From positions 1 through 64,000 of the forward strand of contig JABCPU010000330.1 in NCBI GenBank assembly GCA_016800925.1: DNA of 64,000 bases. The letters run 5' to 3'. Positions 19,601 to 29,619 of the stretch are shown here, piece by piece (the first letter of the stretch is position 1; every line of letters starts with the position of its first letter). This DNA comes from Suillus spraguei. Lineage: Eukaryota; Basidiomycota; Agaricomycetes; Boletales; Suillaceae. Made by a program: the position numbers and the translations under genes. The notes under the pieces were generated by a model, which saw only the letters and a program-made list of their open reading frames with translations, was not told the DNA's origin and searched no databases.

Positions 19601-19674
19601 ACAAAGTCGATGGATGTTGTGTGGGATGTGCCATTTATGTCTGGTACAACGCTTGGGGACAAGTAGGTGGAACG
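16606..19674 (+). pseudogene. XRN1: XRN1 5'-3' exoribonuclease, captured central fragment
   Basis: XRN1 degrades decapped RNA in the cytoplasm. Translation across predicted introns gives diagnostic segments in order: 'HVEEMELARMRAKL', 'EGLQWVMHHYYSGIASWGW', 'PFEQLMGVLPSAS', 'DLPNLDGLHLVPGLCEGV', 'CLGAKALAGFP', 'YLPSFKAASTIGMSPRALSK', 'EAKGLKVIDYSRKAGRYWEF' and 'RFALGDRVTMVQDSGGVPLS'. The N-terminal nuclease core and the C-terminus are missing. Introns are kept, for example 16680-16719 and 17575-17619, so capture was at DNA level. A TAG after 'GDSNSESE' (about 17026) is shared with copy 2. Copy 1 also has a 4-bp duplication near 18122 and a 3-bp deletion near 18965. It cannot encode an active nuclease. 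Confidence 0.88.
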
Positions 19675-19726
19675 CTATGGTGTACGGTCTTTCGTCCGCG
19701 CCTCTGTAGTCGTCCTAGTATGACAT
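19675..19726 (-). repeat. TIR-A right terminus of copy 1
   Basis: It reads CTATGGTGTACGGTCTTTCG...CGTCCTAGTATGACAT, the reverse complement of the left terminus. It directly follows the truncated XRN1 sequence, with a GTGGAACG joint. Confidence 0.88.
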
Positions 19727-20130
19727 AGCTTCTCATGAAACCACTAGGGAAGCCCTCAGGGTCAATTGTAAGACCTGTTGTCATCTTGATAGACGCGGTG
19801 GACCGTGTTGCATGAGAAGGTAGAGAACTGACTGACAAGAAGTGATTACTGTACATGTGACCAGACCAAAACGATAATCAGATAGTATTATTCACGAGCA
19901 TCAGCATCTAGTAAAGATGAGGCCCTGGAAGAATTTTTAGCCCAAAGTGTGATCGCATCTGTTGACCAGATGCCTTCATGATCATCTAACTTAGTCTTGG
20001 GTCGTTTCGAGAGATGTAAGAGTGCTTGGCGAGTGAGGGAACCTCCGAGCCCATTTGTGCGGGGTGACAGTGTGCGTTTGAGATTCCCTAGTAAATGTGC
20101 ATTGTTACAGAACTGGGTTGTTGGGAGAGT

Positions 20131-21290
20131 TCAGTGCGTACGTGTTTTGGATCTCATGGTACGTGTGGGTATTGGACCTGAGTCGGCCTGTTCCCTCTTT
20201 CTCTTACCAACCCTTTCTGCCTTGTCCCTCTGCCTCCAAGCCTCAGCAGCACTCCTGGCGCCCTGAAAAAGATCCCAAGTATCACACAACAGCATAAGTC
20301 GCTGTTGAAATTCTCGAGACTCGTCCGTCGGTTGTGGGTAGCGTTCCAGAACAAGCCGACCAATTTGATCTCGGTCGCACTTTGGCCCTGCGTTTATGAC
20401 AACAAACGGAGGCGTGATATGAGATAGAAGGGGCGGAAGATCAGAGTAAGGATATGGATAAGTTATTGCTGATTGCTCTTGCTCTTGCCTCGTAAGCGTT
20501 GTTGCGGGGTAGTTGGCCACCATGGTATATTGCCTCAACCTTCGGAATTTCCACTGCATGAAAGTGAGTATTTCAGTGGTTGGCAATACTATGAGAAACC
20601 TACCTTTTGTTGAAAAGATAGAGGGGCCTCACCAGATGACATACTTTTCCTCCATGCAATAACTGTCTTGACATAATCATATACGTCTTGCAGCGCGTGA
20701 ATATCCGGTAAAAGAAACCAGTAGTTCCTATCGAAAGATTTATGCCAATCACCAGTTACTGCGGACTAACATCAGCATTTGAAGCTCGCAGAAGATACAA
20801 TGTGGCGTACAACAGAACAAATTTAATCTACTATCAACCTGAAATTTTGTATATTCTATGTGAAGGCAATATTCATAGAGGGTGAACTAAAAAAACATAA
20901 GCATTGCACATCCCATAACTTGCACACTGCTTACCTCATTGAATTGGCTCTTGCGTTGAACGATGTGAGCAATCTCCAGAAAATCATCTTTATGTTCCAG
21001 CCAGCGTAATGAGGCATTTCCGTCCCGATTGGCCGTAGACCTTGGCACAAATTTTTTTGAATACCTTACGGGTTCCAGAAGAAAGAGCAGATTGGGTTTG
21101 TGAGCGATTAGTAGGAGTTGAATAGTTAGTGGGAGTCTTTTTCTTTGTCGGGGTGAATTCGTCGTAGCTACTTTCTAGGAGATCTGGACTTGGGGTTTTA
21201 ATACGGTCGTGGTTGATGTTATAGTCAGAATCGATATCGCGGCCTGAAGATTCAGGGTTCCGAACAGACGGTTCTGAGCAGAGCGACTCA
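20131..21290 (-). CDS. Multi-exon hypothetical protein, possibly HNH-nuclease-like
   Basis: Read on the minus strand, exons include 'DSDYNINHDRIKTPSPDLL', 'WLEHKDDFLEIAHIVQRKSQ' ending at a GTAAGC donor near 20938, 'FDRNYWFLLPDIHALQDVYD' and, after an intron with GTAGGT...TGCAG, a last exon with 'LPPLLSHITPPFVVINAG' and 'LLCDTWDLFQGARSAAEAWR'. The 'AHIVQR' and 'FDRNYWF' combination resembles agaricomycete HNH-type proteins, but I am not certain. A run of seven A near 21055 seems to shift the frame between the first two exons, and a central splice is unresolved. The 5' end is cut off near the Tc1/mariner TIR remnant at 21310. Confidence 0.4.
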
Positions 21291-21309
21291 TCTCATACAT
21301 ATACAAAGT

Positions 21310-21380
21310 ATTTACTTGCATAAAGGACGGCAGTGGCGTGAAATTTTCGTTCAATTAGGAAATGTTGGACTTGGTGAAAT
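21310..21380. repeat. Orphan Tc1/mariner TIR adjoining the full element
   Basis: This is a diverged copy of the TIR at 21383-21465, in the same orientation: TTGCATAAAGGACGGCAGTGG through TTAGGAAATGTTGGACTTGG. It is the remnant of an earlier element into whose end the later one inserted. Confidence 0.75.
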
Positions 21381-21382
21381 TA

Positions 21383-22414
21383 CAGCTCTTTGCATAAAGG
21401 ATGGCAGTGGCGTCATTTTTTCGTTCAATTAGGAAATGTTAGACTTGGTGAAATTTCGCTCACTGTACACCATCTTCTCTTCAAATCATTATTATGGTGT
21501 TTATAACTATCGCTGCATCTAAAAAATACAAGAGTCTACTAGATTATGACAGCCTGAGTGACCTCGATTCCATTTCTAATGGCCCTGATGACAACAATAC
21601 TCGAATCGAGGGACCTTCAGAGGATGACATGGATGAGGAACCCGACTCTAACGACGATGGCGAAGATGACAAGCCTGTGCAGTCCTCGAGCCTTCAACAA
21701 CTGTTGCAGCAACAATACCATCTAGTGTGAGGGCTTCTGTGGATGTCCGGCGTCCACGCACAAACACCTACTTTTTCTGTGCGCGTGTGCCTGTTTTTGA
21801 TCGACCATAGCGTCTACTGAGTGTGCGCTCGTCCTTTGATGTCTCGTCAATGAATCCTAAATCCTGTGGATCATACTGAGCCATACGTGCGATAAACTCA
21901 CAGAGTTTCGTTGCGTTCCTTGGCAATGCGCTTGAGTTTTTTGTAGCTCACATTAGCACGTTCGAGCTCGCGAAAGATTGTTGTGAAATGTACAGATATG
22001 AATTGATTTGTTGCAAGGAGGTGCATGAGTTCGTCCAAAAAATAGTCAGGATTTTGCCTTATGAGACGAAGCAGACAATCAATATCTTCATGATCAAGAG
22101 CACGCAGACGACCACGTAATGTAGGTCGATGGTTCACGACGTCGCCGGTTTCGCGCCAGAGCTTCAAAATCCGAAACCAGGTGCGCTCGGAAAATCCACA
22201 GGAATCTAGGATATTGCGGAGGCTTAGAAGGTCTCGCTCATGGAGTCGGATTGCTGCAAGTTTCACATCGCGACTGATCTTGCGAAATCCCATGTTGCAG
22301 AGATGATAATGATGATAGTATAGTAAGGCTACATGAGCGAAATTTCACTAAGTCTAATGTTTCCTAATTGAACGAAAAAAATGACGCCACTGCCATCCTT
22401 TATGCAAAGAGCTG
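21383..22414 (-). mobile_element. Deleted Tc1/mariner element with TA duplication
   Basis: TIRs of about 80 bp start CAGCTCTTTGCATAAAGG and are flanked by TA on both sides (21381-21382 and 22415-22416). The interior carries a partial transposase on the minus strand plus an unrelated acidic open stretch (about 21494-21730), so the catalytic half has been replaced or deleted. It is non-autonomous. Confidence 0.88.
21735..22293 (-). pseudogene. Tc1/mariner transposase, N-terminal part
   Basis: The frame from 22293 begins 'MGFRKISRDVKLAAIRLHER' and continues with a two-part helix-turn-helix DNA-binding region ('SERTWFRILKLWRETGD', 'TIFRELERANVSYKKLKR'). After the frame ends at 'NETL', the next frame carries 'EFIARMAQYD' and 'LGFIDETSKDERTLSRRYG', which contains the first catalytic aspartate of the DDE core. 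A TAG then interrupts 'QKK*VFVRGRR', and the protein stops after 'VVEGS'. The second D and the third acidic residue are absent, so the transposase is inactive. Confidence 0.85.
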
Positions 22415-22419
22415 TAAAC

Positions 22420-22680
22420 AATGAGTAAAGCACAAGCCTGTGATTTCACGTTGACATACCCTTTCGTTGATCAGACTGAGCAGCCGAAGGGGATCAACAA
22501 GGATAGCAGATGCGTGCGTGTGAAGTTGCGAAGCACCAAATAGCAGAGGCGTGATCAACGATCCTGCGACAATCAAATCCGACCCCTGAATATCATATCA
22601 TCAGTTTCAATCAGTTTATTTAAATCATGAGCGCCTTACAATTCAGTATCTGTCAAAATAAGCTGATACATATCATACGG
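22420..22680. other. Spacer between Tc1/mariner and minisatellite
   Basis: No gene, TIR or repeat is evident. The sequence becomes repeat-like from about 22690. Confidence 0.4.
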
Positions 22681-22689
22681 CTTGGAGGC

Positions 22690-24235
22690 GATAACTTTGA
22701 TCAGTACGGGCTCGAGCTTGAAGAAGAATCAACACACTTACAACCTGCAAACAGTGGGCAAGGCCTTCGATTAGCATGGATCAAGCTGGAAGGAGGGTTG
22801 ACACACTCACAACCTGCGCATAATTGAATCAGCATGGCTCGAGCCTGAAGGAGGATCGACATACTATGAATGGTGGGCAAGGACTTCTATCAGAATGGCT
22901 CAAGCTCGAAGGAACATCGACACACTTACAGCCTGGGAATAGTGGAAAGGACTTCGATCAGCATGGGTCGAGCTCGGAGGAAGATCGAAACTTACATACT
23001 GCAAACAGTTTGCAAAGACTTCGATGAACATGGCCCGAGCTCGAAGGAGGATCGACACACTCACGAACTGCGAATAAGTAGTGGGCAAGGACGGCGAGGA
23101 GCATGGCTTGAGCTCGAAGGAGCATCAACGCACCCACATCCTGTGAAATATGGGTAAGGACCTCGATGAGCATGACTCGGACTCGAAGGATCGACACACT
23201 CACATCCTGGGAACAGTAGACAAGGAGTTCTTTCAGCATCGCTCGCGCTCGAAGGAGGATCGACACACTCACATGTTGCGAAAGATAGGCAACGACTCGA
23301 TGAGCATGGCTAGAGCTCAAAGGAGAATTGGGACACTTACAACCTGCGAATAGTGGGCAAGGACTTCGATCAGGATGGTTCTAGTTCGAAGGAGGATCGA
23401 CACACTCACAAACTGCAAACAGTGGGCAAGGACTTCGATCAGCATGACTCGAGCTTGAAGGAGGATCAACACACGCACCCTGTGAACAGTGGACAAGGAG
23501 TTCTATCAATATGGCTCGAGCTCGAAGGAAGATCGACACACTCACACCCTGCGAACAGTGTGCAATGACTTTGATCAGCATGGCACGAGATCGAAGGGGG
23601 ATCAACACACTCACATCCTGCAAACAGTGGGAAACGACTTGGATCAGTATGGCTCGAGCTCGAAGGAGGATCGATATATTCACCCACTGTCAATAGGTAG
23701 GCAATGAATTGTATCAGCATGGCTCGAGCTCAAGCAGGATCGACACACTCACATACTACGAACAACGCGAGAGGACGGCAATCAACGTGGATCGGGTTCA
23801 AAGGAGGATCAGCACACACCCTGCGAACAGTGGACAAGTACTTCGATCAGCATGGCCTGAGCTCGAAATAAGATCGACACACTCACAGGCTACGGACAGT
23901 GGGAAAGGACTTTGATCAGCATGACTTGGGCTCAGAGGAAGATTGACACACTCACACCCTGCGAACAGTGTGCAACGACTTCAATCAGCACGGCTCGAGC
24001 TCGAAGGAGGATCAACACACTCACTCTGCGAACAGTGACCAAGGACTTCTATCGGCATAGCTCGAGCCCGGAGGAGTATCGACACGCTCATATCCTGCCA
24101 ACGGTGGGCAAGGACTTCGATCAGCATGGCTCTGGCTTGAAGGAGGATCAACATACTCACAAACTGTGAATAGTTGGCAATGGCTTGGATCAGCGTGGCT
24201 CGAGCTTGGAGGAGGATCGATATACTCACAACCTA
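22690..24235. repeat. ~68-bp minisatellite, about 22 units
   Basis: Units are 67-69 bp where measured (GGAGGATCGA at 23391, 23460, 23527, 23596) and read GGAGGATCGACACACTCACA, CCTGCGAACAGTGGGCAAGG, ACTTCGATCAGCATGGCTCG, AGCTCGAA. Each unit is centred on the palindrome TCGAGCTCGA. Divergence between units is moderate and irregular. Many short open frames cross it in all directions; they are repeat artefacts. Confidence 0.9.
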
Positions 24236-24283
24236 TCTATCTGAGTTGTTAACCTGAGTTGTTAACTATGGTCCTCTATCAAC

Positions 24284-24619
24284 TAGTTCTTCACGCGGAA
24301 GTCCCATCCGCGCAGGGTCCTAGAATCTGTGGACGTCTGACTTATGGCGTGCTGCTGTGTGCCATCTGGGTATGACCCACGCTCTCCAGTTTAGAAAATT
24401 AAATCTGGAGGCATCAAGATTGCGCCTAGATCTATGACTTTATGAACTTGCGACACCAAACCTATGCATATCGTCCAACTTTCATTGAGCAGGCCTGTGG
24501 ATATGCTAACTACCACGGAAACATGACCTTCTGGGACATGAAAACGGTTGGAATTGAAAACGGTGCGCTTCACTGCTATGATCAGGTGCGGATGTGACTT
24601 ATGAAGGTCTAGTTGATAG
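24284..24619. mobile_element. ~335-bp MITE-like element
   Basis: The left end CTATCAACTAGTTCTTCACG and the right end (reverse complement CTATCAACTAGACCTTCATA) are inverted repeats that continue with AAGTC and CATCCGC blocks. The left end also holds a perfect stem CGCGGA/TCCGCG. The same terminus occurs at 50346-50390, at the edge of XRN1 element copy 2. No coding capacity and no clear target duplication were seen. Confidence 0.55.
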
Positions 24620-24655
24620 CTGGGGTACGTTGCGTCCTCATTCATTCAAGTTCAG

Positions 24656-25768
24656 CTACCAACTGAAGTTCAGGAAGGAAACTACCATCAGTTGAAGAAA
24701 ACCACTTCTGCAGAAAATGCACACCTCGGCGATCTGGCGATTGCGCTCTTTGACCTGGCGATTGCGCTCTTCAATCTGGTGATTGCGCTCTTCGATCTGG
24801 CGATTGCGCTCGTCAATTTCAGGTTGCCGCTGGGAGCGGCCTTGTTCCAGAATCTGCAGGGTCAGGCACAATCAATAAAGGAAAGGCCAGTTTGACTGAA
24901 GATGTGTACCTGTGCATGTTCGGCCTGATGTTGAAGCTGGAGACCGGCCACTTGCTTCTCTGTTACCTTGTGAGCGGGCCAGAATTTAGCACAAATGTTG
25001 CTGATATCATCCTCCGATGGTTGTATTAATGTGATGGGGCCAAAGTGGCCACGGTTGTCCAGGTCAAACACTTCCTCCTCCCCTCTAAAAAGCCTTTCCA
25101 AACTCTTGCAAACAGTGCCACTCCGCCAGTAGCATTGGGTATGGAGGATATCATAGTTGAGGTCCTGTTGGTTCACTAGAAGTAACAGGTCTGCAACTTG
25201 TAAAACAGAAGGCCAGTCAAGATTGAACGAAAGCGAGGAGATCCGTCTGTAAGATTTGAACCTGGCAGTCAGATGTGAGTCGATATTCAATGAAGTGGCA
25301 CGACCAATGAGGTACACTGTATCCCGTGCAGGGTATTCCGATGATGATGGTGTGAGTAACCCAGATGCATGTGAGTGTGTGGGGATGTCGACGGTGCGGT
25401 CAACGCACAGAGCAGCAGTGGCAGAGCTGCCGGTTTTCCAGTGGCTAAACTGGAGGACAAGGAACTCGTGCTCTGGATTTTGCAAGCATTTGTAGTGATC
25501 AACACAGAATAAAAGGCATTGCGTATAGTGATTGTTTCCATCGTTGTCACGGTCTGCCTGTTTTATAATGATGTCTCGATAAAAATGGACATTGAATTGT
25601 ACACCCAGTCCATCATTGAAGGAAAGGAAATGGAGAGATTCAGGAGCCTCCAACATGCCTATTCATTGAAGGAGCTTGATTGCAAGACGGATAATGTTCA
25701 CTCTGAGATTTAAAGACATGGCAGGGTAGATAGCTTCGAAACGTTTTAACCCACAGACTCCTCCAAGT
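24656..25768 (-). CDS. Hypothetical protein with C-terminal coiled coil, cut by hAT
   Basis: The main exon (25656-24862) encodes about 260 residues, followed after a short intron by a strongly repetitive helix 'ERNRQIEERNHQIEERNRQ' (24656-24871) that should form a coiled coil. Upstream sequence up to the hAT insertion at 25768 is coding-like ('RSLWVKTFRSYLPCHVF' in the frame that continues beyond the hAT as 'MSEYEVFKARTW'). No domain was recognised. The tandem ERNRQI unit suggests repeat expansion at DNA level. The hAT element sits in the 5' part, so the gene is probably inactivated or uses a downstream start. Confidence 0.5.
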
Positions 25769-27766
25769 TAGTGCTGCCGTGGTCCAGTTCCGAACCGTGG
25801 TTCGAACCTGACCATTGGTCAGGTTCGTCCTTGGTTCGGTCCATGGTCCAGCATTTTGCACGGACCGAACCGGAATGAGGTTCGTGGTCCGCTAACTCCT
25901 GTGTGGTTCATCTATAGGTTCGGACCTTCCCGAACCGTTCCGAACCCCGAACCGAATCTTCTTTGCAACGCCTTCAAGGCTCAATCACACGCTTCTCATC
26001 ATTTTGACTTCTCAATTCTCAAGATTCGCCATGGTCACTGGCATTCTCAAGACTTTTTTCGACTTATCCTGTCCGGAGGTTCGCATCCCGCACACCCTGC
26101 TGTCCAATAACGCCTACCTGTTCAATCAAGCTCAAGGTATGACTTTTCCGTCAAATCAAGCGCAATAAACTGATTGACATATTATATTTCTTAGGATTAT
26201 TCAATGCATACTATGAGTTAGTAGGAGATTGGGTATTCGCATATAAAGGGATCAAGGTGAGTGATATATTTTGACTACTGGTACAATGTCTGAACCTGAA
26301 GCACAGTGTGCCCTCAACCCAGACGGGTCTCTAAAGGATGCCAAAGACATCGTTTTTTACAACGATCCTGATGATGCCGTCCCCATTTCCGCTCCATCCT
26401 CCTCTGCCCAGCCACCCACAGACGCCTTCTCTGTGCTACTGCAGACTGGACGCAAACCAGTGCCACTTATTGCCGGCGCTCGACGCTCCATTCGTGCCTC
26501 TAAACCTTCTGCGCGCCTTCGTGATTCCGACAACGCTTGTTCTTCAACAAGCCGCAAGCGTGCATTATCCAGTGCAACTGAGCAACTAGTTAGGAAGAAG
26601 GTTGTGTTACAGCTCTCCGCTCCATTATCTGACGACGACACGGATATTGATACTGACCACGGTGCTGGTCAATCGGATGAGGCCGAGGACGAAGGTGTAC
26701 CAGCACCTGAGGACGTACCAGCACCTGAGGATGAACCTGAGGACGAACCCGAGGATCTTCAAGACACCACCATCCGAGCCGCTTTATCAAAGAGTGAGCA
26801 CAGCGCTGATATTCGAACAATCTTCACTCGCGACGACAAACATTGGGTCTGCAGACCTTGCAAGGATGCCGGTGAACTTGAAAGCAAGTACACGTTTCGT
26901 GGAGGTATCTCTACACTACGCACGCACATTTGTCGGTATGTTCACGTCTTCTTTCCATTGAATGATCACTCTTTCCATTAGTACTCGTCTATGTTGTTTT
27001 CCCGCTCTAATCTTATTTTTTTTGTAGTTCGATGAATATTATACACCACCGAGTCGAACGCCTACTACCAACGAGCAATCCGCTCCGCCGATGAGAGCTG
27101 CCAGTGTATGCAAGCACTATGGCGATGATTGGATGCGCGAGGCTATTAGGACGCGCAAGACATCAGACCACCTTACTCACAATCCTTGTCAAGAGCTCAA
27201 CATGTACTTGTCTTCGCCACTAGAGGAGACTGATGACATTGTGGCCTGGTGGGGGGTAAGTCTTTTTTTTTATTTGTTTTTTCGCTACTAAATCTACTTA
27301 ATAGCTTCACTCGCTGCAATACCCTACACTCGCGCGCATTGCGCGAGACTATCTACCCATTCAAGGCAGCTCCGTTCCTTCCGAACAAGCGTTCTCAAGT
27401 GGAGGAATCACTTCGACTATCCGACGCAATGCACTCGGGACTGACACGTTCACGGCACTACAACTACTGAAGGGAGCATATAGGAATGGGCACCTTTCTG
27501 CAGAAGTAGAGGCTGAGGGACATGCGGCTTCGTTGGACATGTAACTACGAGTACAAATATCTTGCTATGTTTTTTTTTCCTGGCTGTAATTTTTTTGCGT
27601 TCGGTTCGCGTTCAGACAGAGAAAAAAACCGAACCTGACCGCTGCGAACCGTTCGCAAAGGTTCGGTCTAAGGTTTGTTGAAATAACTAGAACCGAACCT
27701 TGGTCCGGTTTTTGGTTCTCGTCCAACCACCTCTGAACCGAACGGAACCAGACCGCGGCAGCACTA
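25769..27766 (+). mobile_element. Internally deleted hAT transposon
   Basis: TIRs begin TAGTGCTGCCGTGGTC on the left and, reversed, TAGTGCTGCCGCGGTC on the right. The flanks carry the perfect 8-bp duplication CTCCAAGT (25761-25768 and 27767-27774), the hAT hallmark. Subterminal regions are rich in GGTTCGG/CCGAACC motifs in both orientations, likely transposase binding sites. The coding region joins an N-terminal BED finger exon to the C-terminal dimerisation exon and lacks the catalytic core. Confidence 0.93.
26271..27544 (+). pseudogene. hAT transposase remnant: BED finger plus dimerisation domain
   Basis: The first exon encodes an acidic N-terminus with the tandem 'PAPEDVPAPEDEPEDEPED', then a BED-type zinc finger ('WVCRPCKDAG' ... 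'LRTHICR..H'). The last part carries the hAT C-terminal dimerisation signature 'NPCQELNMYL' ... 'YPTLARIARDYLPIQGSSVP' 'SEQAFSSGG', split by an intron at 27256-27304 (GTAAGT...TTAATAG). The RNase H-like catalytic domain that should lie between is missing, although both terminal domains look conserved. The product could in principle still bind DNA and dimerise, hence act as a repressor; this is inference. Confidence 0.82.
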
Positions 27767-27774
27767 CTCCAAGT

Positions 27775-28034
27775 CCGTGCCTTGAAAACCTCATATTCTG
27801 ACATAAGCAGGCTATCTGGCTCGACCCATTAACTTATCTCCCCTAGATATATTGCATTACGAGTACTCAAGACCGCTTCCCACCTGCGATTGGCATCACT
27901 GGAGGTGAAGTGAGCATCCTCTCAAACTACTTCAGGCCATTCCCATGCAATGATATTCTGTTGCTCTTCCTCCTCCTCTGCCAAGATGATGAGCTCCATC
28001 ACACCTTGCGCCTCCTCAAAACTCTGGAATAATC
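27775..28034 (-). pseudogene. Acidic hypothetical exon fragment
   Basis: The minus strand reads 'EEAQGVMELIILAEEEEEQQ', then 'WEWPEVV', a stop, and 'SDANRRWEAVLSTRNAIYLG'. The 'RWEAV..TRNAI' motif is familiar from short hypothetical proteins of Agaricomycetes, but no function is known to me. It lies between the truncated MFS gene and the hAT-disrupted gene and is probably a fragment. Confidence 0.3.
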
Positions 28035-29613
28035 AGTGCTTGATCTTGTTCATAATGCAGTATTCCATTCGCACCGAAAAGGATGGCAAAAGTGCAGTGG
28101 CCAACAGAACAGAGAAGTTGTTGTAGAACCATGTCCGTGGTGGTCAGGTACAAGATCAGCCAGTGATTGATGCTAAGATTTCCATTGACATACATGGCAG
28201 CTCAGTCCGCAGGCAAAAGTGTTTTCCAGTAGAAAACCCAGCTATCATTATAATTGAAATGATCAGGAGAATCAATACAACCGGGGACTTCCAACCATCA
28301 GTGGAACTGGATGTCACAGCAAAAATCAACAAGATGAAGGAAACTATCAAAGTTCGTAAGCGACACAAAGAAAAGTGTGCTGAAATATTTATACCAGTCA
28401 AGACGCCTACGCCGATCAAATCAAGGGACTTCCATTTTGCCCCTTTAGGCTTACGACTGCCTGCAGTCTCTCCGATTTGTGACGGTATCATGAAAATACA
28501 AATCAGGGCCACTGGAAAAGCTGCGCATGCCACAAACCAGAAGACCCAATGGTAAGACACTCATTGAACGAACATTGCACAGACCACAAGACCGCCCACT
28601 ATGTAAAGGAACTATGAGGGTTATCTTACGATATGCGGGATGCTCACTGATGGCCACCGCACCACAGCCTGCAAAGAACCCTACTGCCCGAGCCTGTTCG
28701 AGTGGATCTGGAAATACCTTGACCAATAGTTTTAGAGCAGAGGGAATTGTCATCGCAGAAGCTAAGAAGTAACCTTCATCAGTCAGAACCAACACACCAG
28801 CGAGAATGATCACCTATTCCAGTGATTGCTCTCAGAACAAGGATAGGAACTGTGGTGTGAACGAATCCTGTGCACAACGAGAGGATACCAAGAGTGGACA
28901 CTCCTCCAATGAATACAGTTTCTATGAACCATTAGATTAGCATGTACATCAGGTATGCTAGGCAGCACAGTACTAACTTGGGTTGTATACGTCACTGAGA
29001 CGGCCACTCTAAGACTATGCATTGAAGTGCAAATCAAGACTTTACGGGATGGACACGCACGATAAGTAGGATAAACGACATTTCTCGAACTTCGACATTC
29101 TCATCTGATAAACAATCAAGTAATACATCCATAATTTTGAGTATGCCGTTAGATAAAATCGTCAAGAACTGTGGTGTAAACGAATCCTGCGCACAACGAG
29201 AGGATACCAAGAGTGGACACTCTTCCAATGAATACAGTTTCTATGAACCGTTAGATTAGCATGTACGTCAGGTATGCTAGGCAGCACAGTACTAACTTGG
29301 GTTGTATACGTCACTGAGACGGCCACTCTAAAACTATGCATTGAAGTGCAAATCAGGACTTTATGGGATGGACACGCACGATAGGTAGGAATGATGAAAA
29401 AGTTAATCGGAACCCACTAAACACCCAAGTGGATTGAATTTCAGTCATACCCATGGATGCCTCAAGTGCAGGAATCGCAGATAAGAGAGCCGACATACTC
29501 AAGGTATCTATAAATTGAGTAAGACAGAACATGACTAACAAAATGAGTTTGCGAGCAAGAGAAAGCCTTTGGGGTTCATGAATATTCGTGGAGAGGGGCA
29601 GAAGTGGTGACAT
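28035..29613 (-). pseudogene. MFS drug-transporter-like gene, partial with internal duplication
   Basis: Exon 1 (29613-29380) gives 'LILLVMFCLTQFIDTLSMSA' and 'IQSTWVFSGFRLTF'. Later exons give 'GILSLCAGFVHTTVPILVLR', 'AMTIPSALKLLVKVFPDP', 'SYHWVFWFVACAAFPVALIC' and 'DLIGVGVLTG', all typical of 14-TM DHA2 proton antiporters in the plasma membrane. A possible last piece 'PRTWFYNNFSVLLATALLP' ends near 28040, far short of the usual C-terminus. The segment 28849-29070 is repeated at 29169-29391, so one exon is present twice and the joint is out of register. It is very likely non-functional. Confidence 0.72.
28849..29391. repeat. ~222-bp tandem segment duplication, offset 320 bp
   Basis: The stretch GAACTGTGGTGTGAACGAAT through GGGATGGACACGCACGATAA recurs with few substitutions. 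Unique sequence of about 98 bp separates the copies. It duplicates an MFS exon and part of its introns. Confidence 0.85.
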
Positions 29614-29619
29614 TGTCCT

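Larger units (their letters stand above)
16544..19726 (+). mobile_element. TIR-A element, copy 1, carrying an XRN1 fragment
   Basis: The left end (16544-16595) and right end (19675-19726) are 52-bp inverted repeats with about three mismatches, outer sequence ATGTCATACTAGGACGACTA. The interior is almost entirely an intron-containing fragment of host XRN1, and no transposase is present. Such TIR elements with captured host sequence resemble the Pack-TYPE elements known in plants. No convincing target duplication is visible, so the exact termini may lie a few bases away. A second copy, inverted and with one end replaced, occupies 50391-53514. Confidence 0.8.

Noticed and set aside
16723..19666. 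XRN1 as a functional gene in this window
   Set aside because: The N-terminal catalytic domain is absent, a TAG interrupts the acidic exon, and TIRs enclose the fragment.
22627..24229. Many small open frames in the 68-bp array, considered as a repetitive secreted protein gene
   Set aside because: Frames change with each 67-69-bp unit, exist on both strands equally and have no start, signal peptide or intron logic.
24284..24330. A stem CGCGGA/TCCGCG followed by CTAG, resembling a Helitron 3' end
   Set aside because: The sequence common to 24284 and 50346 extends several bases beyond CTAG, and an inverted copy occurs at 24608-24619, so a TIR element fits better. No Rep/helicase or TC start was seen.
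26338..26820. Alternative frames across the hAT first exon
   Set aside because: Only the frame starting at 26271 leads into the BED zinc finger; the others are shadows.
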